Below, piece after piece: positions 43,523 to 52,197 of a DNA stretch of 64,000 nt (position 1 is its first letter; each line of letters starts with the position of its first letter). The notes under the pieces were generated by a model, which saw only the letters and a list, made by a program, of their open reading frames with translations, was not told the DNA's origin and did not search any database. Source of the DNA: Burkholderia lata (GTDB lineage Bacteria > Pseudomonadota > Gammaproteobacteria > Burkholderiales > Burkholderiaceae); assembly GCF_000012945.1 (NCBI RefSeq), contig NC_007511.1, forward strand, positions 2,294,001-2,358,000, read 5' to 3'. Made by a program: the position numbers and the translations under genes.

Positions 43523-44251
43523 ATGAGGATCCTGGTAGTCAACGTCAACACGACCGAGTCGATCACCGACGCGATCGCCGCGCAGGCGCAGGCCGCCGCA
43601 TCGCCGGGCACGGAGATCGTCGGGCTGACGCCGCGCTTCGGCGCGGAATCGATCGAAGGCAACTTCGAGAGCTACCTCGCGGCGATCGCCGTGATGGATC
43701 GCGTGATGCGCTACGACGAGCCGTACGACGCGGTGATCCAGGCCGGCTACGGCGAACACGGTCGCGAAGGGCTGCAGGAACTGCTGACGGTGCCCGTCGT
43801 CGACATCACCGAAGCGGCCGCGAGCGTCGCGATGCTGCTCGGCCACCGCTACTCGGTCGTCACGACGCTCGACCGCACGGTGCCGCTGATCGAGGATCGC
43901 CTGAAGCTCGCCGGGCTCGATGCGCGCTGCGCGTCGGTGCGCGCAAGCGGCCTCGCGGTGCTCGAGCTCGAGGAGAACCCGGCCCGCGCGATCGAGTCGA
44001 TCGTCGGCCAGGCGCAGCGCGCGGTGAAGGACGATCACGCGGAAGTGATCTGCCTCGGCTGCGGCGGGATGGCCGGCCTCGACCGGCAGATCGAGGAATG
44101 CACGGGCGTGCCGGTCGTCGACGGCGTCTCGGCCGCGGTCGCGCTCGCCGAGTCGCTGGTGCGCCTGAAGCTGAAGACGTCGAAGGTCCGCACGTACGCG
44201 CCGCCGCGTCCGAAGCGGATCGTCGGCTGGCCGGGCACCTTCGCACAATGA
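43523..44251 (+). CDS. Asp/Glu/hydantoin racemase-superfamily protein lacking the N-lobe Cys
   Basis: A 242-residue protein of the racemase fold. N-lobe VNVNTTESITDAIA, then VIQAGYGEHGREG at 71-83, where classic enzymes carry the first catalytic cysteine; here the stretch A74-G75-Y76-G77 has none. The C-lobe cysteine is present (C180 in LGCGGM). One-cysteine members of this superfamily are decarboxylases or isomerases, such as arylmalonate decarboxylase, so racemisation is doubtful. ATG 43523 in the same operon as the NCS1 permease; the LysR gene follows. Exact reaction unknown. Confidence 0.8.
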   Translation: MRILVVNVNTTESITDAIAAQAQAAASPGTEIVGLTPRFGAESIEGNFESYLAAIAVMDRVMRYDEPYDAVIQAGYGEHGREGLQELLTVPVVDITEAAASVAMLLGHRYSVVTTLDRTVPLIEDRLKLAGLDARCASVRASGLAVLELEENPARAIESIVGQAQRAVKDDHAEVICLGCGGMAGLDRQIEECTGVPVVDGVSAAVALAESLVRLKLKTSKVRTYAPPRPKRIVGWPGTFAQ

Positions 44252-44312
44252 CGCGCCGCCGGCCCGCTGCTGCGTCGCACTCGGGCATCGGGTCGCCAGG
44301 AGGTGGTTCGGC

Positions 44313-45488
44313 ATGCGGGACCCACTAGATCCGAACGCCCTGCCCCGCGACGCGTCCGACGCCGCGGGCGCGCTCGACGTGCTCGATGCGCGGCTGATGC
44401 GCATCCTGCTCGTGCTGCTGACCGAGCGCACCGTGTCGCGTGCGGCCGTGCGCCTGAACATGTCTCAACCGGCCACCAGCGCCGCGCTCAAGCGCCTGCG
44501 CACGCTGCTCGGCGATCCGCTGCTGGTGCGCAGCCGCTACGGGATGGTGCCGACCGAGTTCGGCGCGCGGCTGATCGAACCGCTGCGCAACGCGCTGCGC
44601 GTGATCGACTTCATCCGCATCCAGCAGCCGACGTTCGACGCACGCACGTCGGTGCGCACCTACCGCATCGGCTGCCCCGACTACCTGAACGTGCTGTTCG
44701 TGCCGAAGCTCGTCGCGCTGTTTCGCGATCGCGCGCCGAGTGCGCAGCTCGTGTTCCATCCGCTCGGCGACGGCTTCGACGACGAGCGCGCGCTGGCCGA
44801 TGGCGAGCTCGACGTCGTGATCGACAATCGCCCGGCACGCTCGTCGCGGTTCCGGCAGGACGACCTGTTCGACGACCGCGTCGTGTGCCTGATGCGCGCG
44901 ACGCATCCGCTCGCACGGCGCGGCACGATGACGGCTGAGGATTTTGCCGAAGCGCCGCAGCTGTGCCCGACGCCGTCGTGGCTCGAAGCGTCCGGCGCGA
45001 TCGACAAGCAGCTCGAACGCGTGGGCCTGCAGCGGCGGATCGTCGTCACGCTGCCGCACTTCGAACTCGCCGCGCATGCGCTCGTGCGCACCGACATGCT
45101 GCTGACCACCACGTACCGGCTCGCGCGGCACTATGCGAAGCTGCTGCCGCTCGCTGCCGTCGCGCTGCCGGCCGAACCGCCGGACATCGTGTACCGGATG
45201 ACGTGGAACGAATCGGGCGAGTGCACCGAGGGCGTGCGCTGGTTGCGCGGGCTGATCGCGGAAGCGACGCGCGCGTGGCTCGACGCGGAAGCGAGGCTGC
45301 CGGCGGTTGCGGCGGTGGCCGCCGCCGGGACCGATGCGGATGCCCGGACGACCACGCCGGCCATCGCCGATACGCCCGAGCCCACACGACGTACGCGCCG
45401 CAGACAGGCGACGCATTGCCACGCATCGCGTCAACCGCGTGTCGCCCATGCGGCACGTATCCACCGGCTTGCGACGAAGTCGCATTGA
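44313..45488 (+). CDS. LysR-family regulator with long C-terminal tail
   Basis: A 391-residue LysR, about 60 longer than usual. The HTH (TVSRAAVRLNMSQPATSAALKRL) and effector domain (TYRIGCPDYLNVLFVPKLVAL) are standard. From about residue 330 the tail is Ala/Thr/Arg/His-rich and disordered (AAVAAAGTDADARTTTPAIAD...). ATG 44313 has GGAGGTGG 7 nt upstream. It probably controls the NCS1 permease and racemase-like genes just upstream. The odd tail may reflect loss of an earlier stop. Confidence 0.85.
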   Translation: MRDPLDPNALPRDASDAAGALDVLDARLMRILLVLLTERTVSRAAVRLNMSQPATSAALKRLRTLLGDPLLVRSRYGMVPTEFGARLIEPLRNALRVIDFIRIQQPTFDARTSVRTYRIGCPDYLNVLFVPKLVALFRDRAPSAQLVFHPLGDGFDDERALADGELDVVIDNRPARSSRFRQDDLFDDRVVCLMRATHPLARRGTMTAEDFAEAPQLCPTPSWLEASGAIDKQLERVGLQRRIVVTLPHFELAAHALVRTDMLLTTTYRLARHYAKLLPLAAVALPAEPPDIVYRMTWNESGECTEGVRWLRGLIAEATRAWLDAEARLPAVAAVAAAGTDADARTTTPAIADTPEPTRRTRRRQATHCHASRQPRVAHAARIHRLATKSH

Positions 45489-45623
45489 CCGGCGCGATCG
45501 ACAGACGCAACGAAAAGCCAACATAGGCAGGCTCGAGCCCCGCCGACGGGCAGCACGGCACGACAACCGATCGCGAGACGCGCTGTGCGCTGACGTATTA
45601 CGCGAACGATCGACCGCGCAACA

Positions 45624-46565
45624 TCAGGCGTGCCGTGCCAGCACGAGCAGCACCGACAACGACACGATCGACCCGAGCGTCGACAGCAGGATCGTGCGCG
45701 ACGTCACCTGGGCTTCGCGCCCGTAGAACTCGGCCAGCATGTACGGCCCCGTGCCGGTGGGCAGCGCGGCGAGCACGACGGCGATCTGCGCAAGCACCGG
45801 CGGCAGTGCGAACACACGCACGCCAAGCCACCACGCCAGCGCGGGCTGCACGAACAGCTTCACCGCGGTCAGCGCAACGCTGCCGCGCGGCGCCGCACCG
45901 GACGCCTCCCGCTTCTCCGCGAGAAACAGCCCGAGGCTGACGAGCGCGCACGGGCTCGCGGCCCCGCCGAGCAGCTTCAGGAACGTATCGACCGGCGCAC
46001 CGAGCGGCACCTGCGCGGCCGACACGCAAACACCGGCCAGCGGCGCGACGATCAGCGGGTTGCGCAGCAGCGCGCCGACGACTTTCCACATCAGTTTCAG
46101 CGGCGCGCGGTCGCGCTGCAGCCCGATCTCGATCAGCACGATCGCGCCCGCAAACAACACGCACGCTACGAGAATGGTCGCGATCGTGGTTGGCGTGAGG
46201 CTGTCGGTGCCGAACGCGAGCAGGCACAGCGGGAAGCCGAGATACCCGGTGTTCGGGTACGACGCGGCGATCGCGTCGATGCTCGCATCGGCGAGCCCGC
46301 GCCCCGCGAGCAGGCGCCATGCGAGCACGCCGACGAAAACGAGCGCACAGGTCAGCGCGAACGTGGCAACGAAGGCCGGCTGATACAGCTGGTGCCACGA
46401 CGCATGCGCCATGATCTGGAACAGCAGCGCGGGCAGCGCGAGCCACACGACGAAGCGGTTGAGTTCCGAGGCCGCCGCCGGCCCGAGTACGCCGCGCCGG
46501 CGGCACAGGAACCCTGCCGCGATCAGCCCGAACACGGGCAACAGAATCTCGATCGTCGATGACAT
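45624..46565 (-). CDS. AEC-family auxin efflux-like transporter
   Basis: A 313-residue membrane protein with ten helices, matching the AEC family (EILLPVFGLIAAGFLCRRRGV; GYLGFPLCLLAFG; VVLAALPTGTGPYMLAEFYG). These carriers move small organic acids or malonate across the inner membrane, and in bacteria mostly have unknown substrates. Start ATG 46565 with weak ribosome site. It follows the DHA2 transporter gene by 87 nt in the same direction. Confidence 0.85.
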   Translation of the reverse strand: MSSTIEILLPVFGLIAAGFLCRRRGVLGPAAASELNRFVVWLALPALLFQIMAHASWHQLYQPAFVATFALTCALVFVGVLAWRLLAGRGLADASIDAIAASYPNTGYLGFPLCLLAFGTDSLTPTTIATILVACVLFAGAIVLIEIGLQRDRAPLKLMWKVVGALLRNPLIVAPLAGVCVSAAQVPLGAPVDTFLKLLGGAASPCALVSLGLFLAEKREASGAAPRGSVALTAVKLFVQPALAWWLGVRVFALPPVLAQIAVVLAALPTGTGPYMLAEFYGREAQVTSRTILLSTLGSIVSLSVLLVLARHA

Positions 46566-46652
46566 CTGGAATACGCTGCGTGAAACCGGAACGCGCCAGC
46601 TTAATGGTTCCGCCGAATCACGTCCAATGTGCGGCGCGTGCTGCCCCGAGCG

Positions 46653-48224
46653 TCACGCGCCGTCGCGCATCGGTTGCGTAAGCAACTTGTAGGCCACGAC
46701 GGCCGCGACCAGCGCGAGCCCGCCGCTCACCGTCAGCGCGTCGGCGAACCCGCTCGCGAACGCGACAGGCGCCGCCTGCGCGAGCGCACCGGCGGCCGAC
46801 GGCGGCACGCGCTCGAGCGCCCGCGCCAGGTCGCCGGCCAGCAGGCTCGACATGAACGGCGCATCGGCGAATGCGCGCAAGCCGGGTGCTGCCGACAACA
46901 GCCGGTCGAGCCGCGCATGCGTGCTCGCCGCCAGCACCGCGCCGAGCACGCCGACGGCCGTCACGATCGCCGAGAAGCGTGTCGTCGTGCTGATGCCCGA
47001 TGCCATGCCGGTGCGGTTCGGCGGCACGCACGCCATGATCGCCTTCTGCGTGTCGCCGTTCATGATGCCCGCGCCGCAGCCCGTCACGAACATGCCGAGC
47101 GCGACGAGCCGGTAGTCGCCGCTGGCCGTCAGCGCCGCGGTCGCGAGGTTGCCCGCGCCGATCAGCGCGAGCCCGCCCGCCAGCACGCCGCCGGACGACA
47201 CGCGCGCGGCCAGCGCCGCGCCGAGCGAGGGCCCGGCGATCATCGCGAACGCGAACGGCAGCATCCCGAGCCCCGCGTCGATCGCCGACATCCCGAACGC
47301 GTTCTGCAGGTACAGCGGCAGGAACGTCATCATCACCTGCGCGCACGCCGCATAGCCGAACATCGCGAGCACGGCGCCGACGAAGCGCGGCTGGCGGAAC
47401 AGCGCGAGATCGATCATGGGCCGCGCCTGCCAGCGCTCCGCGCCGATGAACGCCGCGAACAGCGCGGCGGCCAGCGCGAGCCGGCCGAGCGTCGCGGCCG
47501 ACAGCCAGCCGTGCGACGGCGCGCCGATCAGCGCCGCGATCGCGCATGCGAGCGCCGCGCCGAACAGCAGGCTGCCGGCCGCGTCCACGCGCTTCGCGTG
47601 CGGATCGCACGACTCGTCGATAGCGGCACGCGCACCGGCCGCGAGCAGCAGGCAGACGGGCAGGTTCAGCAGGAACACCCAGCGCCAGCCGATCCATTGC
47701 GTGATCGCGCCGCCGACGAGCGGCGCGATGGCCGTCGCGATCCCCATGCACATGCCCCAGATCGCCCACGCGCGCGCCCGTTCGCGCCCTTCCGGAAAAC
47801 GGTTCGCGATCACGGCGAGCGCGGCCGTCAGCAGCAGCGCGGCGCCGCCGCCCTTCACCGCCCGCGCGGCGATCAGCCAGCCGGCCGACGGCGAGACGCC
47901 GCAGCCGAGCGACGCGAGAAAGAACAGCGCGAGCCCTGCGAAGAGCATCCGCTTGCGCCCGAAGCGGTCGGCCAGCCCGCCGGCCGGCAGCAGGCACGCG
48001 GCGAACGCGGTCATGTACGCGCTCACGACCCATTCGATATCGGCGAAGCTCGCGTGGAAACTGCGCGCGATGCTCGGCAGCGACACGGCGACGACGTTCG
48101 TGTCGAGCACGATCAGCGAGCAGGTCGCGGACGCGACGGCGAGCGTCGCGGCGGCGGGCAGGCGGGCACCGGTGCGCGGGGCGGCAGCCGCGCCTGCGCG
48201 CGACGCCGGGGAAGACTGGGACAT
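46653..48224 (-). CDS. DHA2-family MFS efflux transporter (14 helices)
   Basis: A 523-residue drug:H+ antiporter. LDTNVVAVSLPSIARSFH and the motif-A-like GGLADRFGRKRMLFAG, with TAFAACLLPAGG, are DHA2 hallmarks. It probably exports drugs or other toxic compounds. ATG 48224 has GGAG 9 nt upstream; a TTG six bases earlier is too close to the ribosome site. It is divergent from a LysR gene 100 nt away, the likely regulator. Confidence 0.88.
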   Translation of the reverse strand: MSQSSPASRAGAAAAPRTGARLPAAATLAVASATCSLIVLDTNVVAVSLPSIARSFHASFADIEWVVSAYMTAFAACLLPAGGLADRFGRKRMLFAGLALFFLASLGCGVSPSAGWLIAARAVKGGGAALLLTAALAVIANRFPEGRERARAWAIWGMCMGIATAIAPLVGGAITQWIGWRWVFLLNLPVCLLLAAGARAAIDESCDPHAKRVDAAGSLLFGAALACAIAALIGAPSHGWLSAATLGRLALAAALFAAFIGAERWQARPMIDLALFRQPRFVGAVLAMFGYAACAQVMMTFLPLYLQNAFGMSAIDAGLGMLPFAFAMIAGPSLGAALAARVSSGGVLAGGLALIGAGNLATAALTASGDYRLVALGMFVTGCGAGIMNGDTQKAIMACVPPNRTGMASGISTTTRFSAIVTAVGVLGAVLAASTHARLDRLLSAAPGLRAFADAPFMSSLLAGDLARALERVPPSAAGALAQAAPVAFASGFADALTVSGGLALVAAVVAYKLLTQPMRDGA

Positions 48225-48324
48225 CGGCAACTCCGGAACAAGATCGACGAGTCGTATGCTAGGCTTGCCCGGTATTGCCTGTCATTGACACTCCGATGCT
48301 GTTTTATTGACGAAAATTGCAATC

Positions 48325-49203
48325 ATGGACCGGCTCGAATTCCGCCACGTGCGCGCGTTCCTGAGCGTCGCGCAGCATCTGCACTTCGCCCGTGCGGCCG
48401 AAGCGCTCGACATGGCGCCGCCCGCGCTCACGCGGCAGATCCAGGAGGCCGAACGCGTGCTCGGCGTGCGCCTCTTTCACCGGTCGCGCCGCGCGGTCAC
48501 GCTGAGCGCGGCCGGCGAGGCCTATCTCGCCGAGGCAAGCGCGGCAGTCGAGCACCTGCAGCGCGGCCGCGAACTCGCGGCCCTGGCCGAGCGCGGCGAA
48601 CTCGGCCGGATCGAGATCGGCTACGTGTCGTCGGCCGTCTATTCGGGCACGCTGCAGCGCACCGTCGGCGCGTTTCGTGACGCGCACCCGCGCATCGAGC
48701 TGAACCTGCGCGAAGTGCCGATGGACGACGTCGCGAGCCAGCTCGACACGGGCCGGCTCGACCTCGCGTACGTGCGCCCGCCGCTGCCGCTGCCCGGCGG
48801 CCTGCGGGTCGTCACGCTGCAGCGCGACGTGTTCGTCGCGGCCGTGCCGGCCGGGTCGCGCTATGCGTCGATGGCCGCCATTCGCGCCGCCGACCTCGCC
48901 GACGCGCGCTTCGCGGTACCCGAACAGGAGCGCGGCACGCTCGAAGTCGCGCGCCGCGGCCGCTTCGCACCGCTGATCGCCGCACGCCCGGGCGGCCTGC
49001 TCGCGGTGCTCGCGTGCGTGTCCGTGAACGGCTGGGTGGCCGTGATTCCCGATGCGCTCGCCGGCTGCGTGTCGCTGCCGGGCGTCGTGTACCGGCCGAT
49101 CGCGGGCAAGCCGATCACGTCGGAACTGGCGCTCGCGCATCGGCGCTTCGAGAAGGCGCCGGCGGTACGCGCGTTCCTGCGGACGGTTCCGTCGGCCGCG
49201 TAA
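48325..49203 (+). CDS. LysR-family regulator
   Basis: A 292-residue LysR with a standard HTH (HLHFARAAEALDMAPPALTRQIQEAERVLG). The subgroup resembles BenM/CatM and relatives (aromatic or hydroxycinnamate sensors). ATG 48325 lacks a clear ribosome site; TTG 48307 is in frame but weaker. Divergent from the DHA2 transporter, so it probably controls its expression. Confidence 0.87.
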   Translation: MDRLEFRHVRAFLSVAQHLHFARAAEALDMAPPALTRQIQEAERVLGVRLFHRSRRAVTLSAAGEAYLAEASAAVEHLQRGRELAALAERGELGRIEIGYVSSAVYSGTLQRTVGAFRDAHPRIELNLREVPMDDVASQLDTGRLDLAYVRPPLPLPGGLRVVTLQRDVFVAAVPAGSRYASMAAIRAADLADARFAVPEQERGTLEVARRGRFAPLIAARPGGLLAVLACVSVNGWVAVIPDALAGCVSLPGVVYRPIAGKPITSELALAHRRFEKAPAVRAFLRTVPSAA

Positions 49204-49371
49204 GCCCCGTATACAGCCCGCACACAGCCCGCATGTGGCGATGGCGGCCATGCCGGCCGTCGCCGCACGAATATGCATTGCACGATTCGATGTTTGTCGG
49301 CCGGAAACCGATTCCGTAACCTGCCCGGCAGCCGCGCCGCCTGCGCGCGGATCACCGAGGACACCCCGCCG

Positions 49372-50358
49372 ATGAATTCATCCTCCGCTCCGGCACGCCG
49401 CCGCGTGCTGCAGCGTCTTGCCGCCCTCGCCGCCGCACCGCTCGCCAGCGGTATCGCACAGCCCGCCCATGCGTCCGGCGCCGACCTGTCGGGCGTCACG
49501 CTCGTGCTCGGCGACCAGGCCGGCGGCCTGCGTGCGCTCGCGGAAGCCGCGCACGTGCTCGACGGCACGCCCTACCGGTTCCGCTGGGCCAACTTCCAGG
49601 GTGCCGCGCCGCTGTTCGAAGCGCAGCGCGCGGGCGCAATCGATCTCGCACCGGCCGGCGACCTGCCCGTGCTGACGGCCGCGCTCGGCGACCCGTCGTT
49701 GCGGATCGTCGCGACGCGCGTCGGCTCGCCGGCATCGCTCGGCATCGTCGTGCAGCCCGATTCGGCGGTCCGCACCGTCGCCGACCTGAAAGGGCAAACC
49801 ATCGTCGTATCGTCCGCGCGCGGCAGCATCTCGCAGTACCAGTTGTACGGCGCGTTGCGCGAACACGGCCTCGCGCCGCGTGACGTCGACGTGCGCTTCG
49901 TGCTGCCCGTCGACGCGTTCGCCGCATTCGAGGCGAAGCGGATCGGTATCTGGGCGACGTTCGACCCGTACTACGGGCATGCGGTACGGCGCGGCGCGCG
50001 CATCGTCCGCGACGGCAGCGGCATCAATTCCGGGCTGGCGTTCCTCACGTCGCCGGTCGACACGCTCGACGATCGCGCGAAGCGCGCGGCGCTCGCGGAC
50101 GTGCTGGCGCGGCTCGCCCGCGCGGGCCAATGGGCGCTTGCGCATCCGGCGGACTATGCGAGCGTCTATGCGTCGCTCACGCGCCTGCCGCCCGATGCGG
50201 CCACCGACATCGCGCGCCGGGCCGCGCTCGCGCAGCGCAGCCTCAGCAGCGCGGACATCGATGTCCTGCAGCGGGTCGCCGACCGCGCGGCGGCCGACGC
50301 AATCCTGCCGCGCCGCGTCGACGTCGGATCGATCGCGATCCGGAGTGTGTCCGCCTGA
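49372..50358 (+). CDS. orphan aliphatic-sulfonate-type ABC substrate-binding protein
   Basis: A 328-residue periplasmic protein. Signal with an arginine pair near the N-terminus (ARRRVLQRLAALAAAPLASG), cleaved after AHA about residue 35, then a SsuA/TauA-like NMT1-family binding domain (TLVLGDQAGGLRALAEAA; LKGQTIVVSSARGSISQYQLYG). It would capture a sulfonate, taurine or related anion. No permease or ATPase gene lies nearby, so it is an orphan unless it serves a remote system. ATG 49372; no strong ribosome site. Confidence 0.82.
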   Translation: MNSSSAPARRRVLQRLAALAAAPLASGIAQPAHASGADLSGVTLVLGDQAGGLRALAEAAHVLDGTPYRFRWANFQGAAPLFEAQRAGAIDLAPAGDLPVLTAALGDPSLRIVATRVGSPASLGIVVQPDSAVRTVADLKGQTIVVSSARGSISQYQLYGALREHGLAPRDVDVRFVLPVDAFAAFEAKRIGIWATFDPYYGHAVRRGARIVRDGSGINSGLAFLTSPVDTLDDRAKRAALADVLARLARAGQWALAHPADYASVYASLTRLPPDAATDIARRAALAQRSLSSADIDVLQRVADRAAADAILPRRVDVGSIAIRSVSA

Positions 50359-50380
50359 ACGATGACGCGCGTGACCACGT

Positions 50381-50755
50381 TCAGCGTGGGCGCGCCATAT
50401 CGAGATCCGGCACGTCGTCGCCGAACTTCGACGCGACGAGCGTGCGCATCGCGGCGACCAGCAGCGTCGGCCCCGACTGGTTGAACGTGCAGCGCTCGCC
50501 CGCGGCCGGCACGGCCCGGTGCAGCACGGCCCGCCACGCGCCGCGCCCGCCGTCGCGCTCGAATCCGGCGAACGGCGAGCGCTCGACGATCGGGCCGCCG
50601 TCCGCCCACGCAGTCGACGGCGCGAACGGCGTCGGCACACCGCCCGCGGTACGAATCGACGTGCACCCGGACGCATCGACGCGCGGGGCGTCGTGGCCTT
50701 CCGCGACCGCGACCCAGTAATCCAGCGGCGCACCTGTCAGCTCCTGGACTTGCAT
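50381..50755 (-). CDS. DUF2591 (phage NinX-type) protein
   Basis: A 124-residue protein beginning [20 protein letters not shown], the DUF2591 signature. The family is found in phages and prophages and in some bacterial genomes; its function is unknown. ATG 50755 has GGAG 7 nt upstream. It is convergent with the sulfonate-binding protein gene. No other phage gene is seen within the window. Confidence 0.75.
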   Translation of the reverse strand: MQVQELTGAPLDYWVAVAEGHDAPRVDASGCTSIRTAGGVPTPFAPSTAWADGGPIVERSPFAGFERDGGRGAWRAVLHRAVPAAGERCTFNQSGPTLLVAAMRTLVASKFGDDVPDLDMARPR

Positions 50756-51102
50756 GACTGTCTCCGTGACGGTCGTCGTCAAGTCGACATGCTAACCGTT
50801 GCACATGCGTACGTTGCGGTCTCCGCTGGCGCCGCCGTGCGCTACGAGCGCGGCCGGTCCTGTCGCTCAAGCGTGACGCCCTGCTCCTTCCGCGCGGGGC
50901 GGCCAGGCGTCGAAACCCGGCCGCTGCGTCGCACGACACCGACGTCGACGCCCCCCGTCGACGCCTCCACCGCACCCGCATCGATTCGTGTTACGAATCC
51001 CCGATTCCTGCCTACAATGTTCAGAACGCCAGTCGTCCGGCCTGCCGCGGACGACAACCGGATCCATACGGTGCAGCGCAGGCCGGATCTCTCGGGGGAC
51101 GT
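50756..51102. other. 347-nt divergent promoter region
   Basis: Between the DUF2591 gene (minus) and a glycosyltransferase gene (plus). It holds a perfect 7-bp-arm palindrome and a TACAAT box, listed separately. No coding signal. Confidence 0.5.
50982..50998. promoter_or_regulatory. palindromic operator candidate before the glycosyltransferase gene
   Basis: GATTCGT, GTT, ACGAATC form a 7-bp perfect inverted repeat with 3-nt spacer. A TACAAT -10-like box is at 51012-51017, so the dyad would cover the -35 region of the glycosyltransferase promoter and suit a repressor. Confidence 0.5.
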
Positions 51103-52182
51103 ATGTCCGCGCATGCCAGAAAGCCACTGGTCTCGCTCGTCGTGCCGTTCCACGACGAGGACGAAGCCATCGATGCATTCTTTGCAACGACGCTGCCGAT
51201 CCTCGAATCGGTCGAGTCGGTCCGTTTCGAGATCGTCTGCATCAACGACGGCAGCCGCGACGATACGCTCGGCAGGCTGATCGACGTCGCCGCCGGCGAC
51301 CCGCGCGTGCGCATCGTCGATCTCACCCGGCGCTTCGGCAAGGAAGCCGCGCTCACCGCCGGCCTCGACGAAGCCGCCGGCACCGCGGTGATTCTGATCG
51401 ACGCCGACCTGCAGGACCCGCCCGCGCTGATCCCCGCCATGATCGAACGCTGGCTCGCCGGCGCCGAGGTCGTCGCCGCGAAGCGCACCGACCGCATGTG
51501 CGACCCGCTGATGCAGCGCGTGGCCGCCGCGCTCTACTACCGCGTGCACAACCGCCTCTCCGAAGTCGAGATGCCCGAGAACGTCGGCGATTTCCGCCTG
51601 ATGGATCGCCAGGTCGTCGACGCGCTGCGCGCACTGCCCGAGCGGCGGCGCTTCATGAAAGGCCTGTTCGCGTGGGTCGGCTATCGCACCGAGATCATCG
51701 AATACACGCGTGCGCCGCGCAGCGGCGGCCGCTCGAAATTCTCCGGATGGCGGCGCTGGAACTTCGCACTCGAAGGCATCACGAGCTTCAGCACCGTGCC
51801 GCTGCGCGTGTGGACCTACATCGGGCTCGCGTTCGCCGCGCTGTCGTTCGTCTACGGCACCTTCATCGTCTTGCGCACGCTGCTGTTCGGCAATCCCGTG
51901 CATGGCTACGCGTCGCTGATCTCCGTGATGCTGTTCGTCGGCGGCATCCAGCTGATCGGCATCGGCGTGATCGGCGAATACCTCGGCCGCATCTACCACG
52001 AGTCGAAGCAGCGCCCGGTCTATCTCGTGCGGCGGCGCTATCACGCGCAGCGGGACGCCGCCGCGCATCCGGCGTCGAAGCTGCTGCAGTTCCCGCTCAA
52101 GCGCACGCACGCGGCCCGCCGCCGGACAGCGCCGCCCGCGGCCGCCGGCCACGGCGTCGCGCGCAAAGCGTCCGTCAAGTAA
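51103..52182 (+). CDS. family 2 glycosyltransferase (GtrB/DPM1-like, membrane)
   Basis: 359 residues. A GT2 catalytic domain (VSLVVPFHDEDEAIDAF; ILIDADLQDPPALIP) with two C-terminal helices (TYIGLAFAALSFVYGTF; ISVMLFVGGIQLIGIGVIGEY) that match bactoprenol-glucosyltransferase/dolichol-phosphate mannosyltransferase proteins. It would load a sugar on undecaprenyl phosphate. The last 40 residues are basic and unordered. ATG 51103; a promoter and palindrome lie upstream. Probably works with the following GT87 gene. Confidence 0.85.
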   Translation: MSAHARKPLVSLVVPFHDEDEAIDAFFATTLPILESVESVRFEIVCINDGSRDDTLGRLIDVAAGDPRVRIVDLTRRFGKEAALTAGLDEAAGTAVILIDADLQDPPALIPAMIERWLAGAEVVAAKRTDRMCDPLMQRVAAALYYRVHNRLSEVEMPENVGDFRLMDRQVVDALRALPERRRFMKGLFAWVGYRTEIIEYTRAPRSGGRSKFSGWRRWNFALEGITSFSTVPLRVWTYIGLAFAALSFVYGTFIVLRTLLFGNPVHGYASLISVMLFVGGIQLIGIGVIGEYLGRIYHESKQRPVYLVRRRYHAQRDAAAHPASKLLQFPLKRTHAARRRTAPPAAAGHGVARKASVK

Positions 52183-52197
52183 CCGCGCGCGCGACGC

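Noticed and set aside
49372..50755. Prophage remnant based on the DUF2591 gene
   Set aside because: No integrase, attachment site, terminase or other phage gene is present; one DUF2591 gene is not enough.
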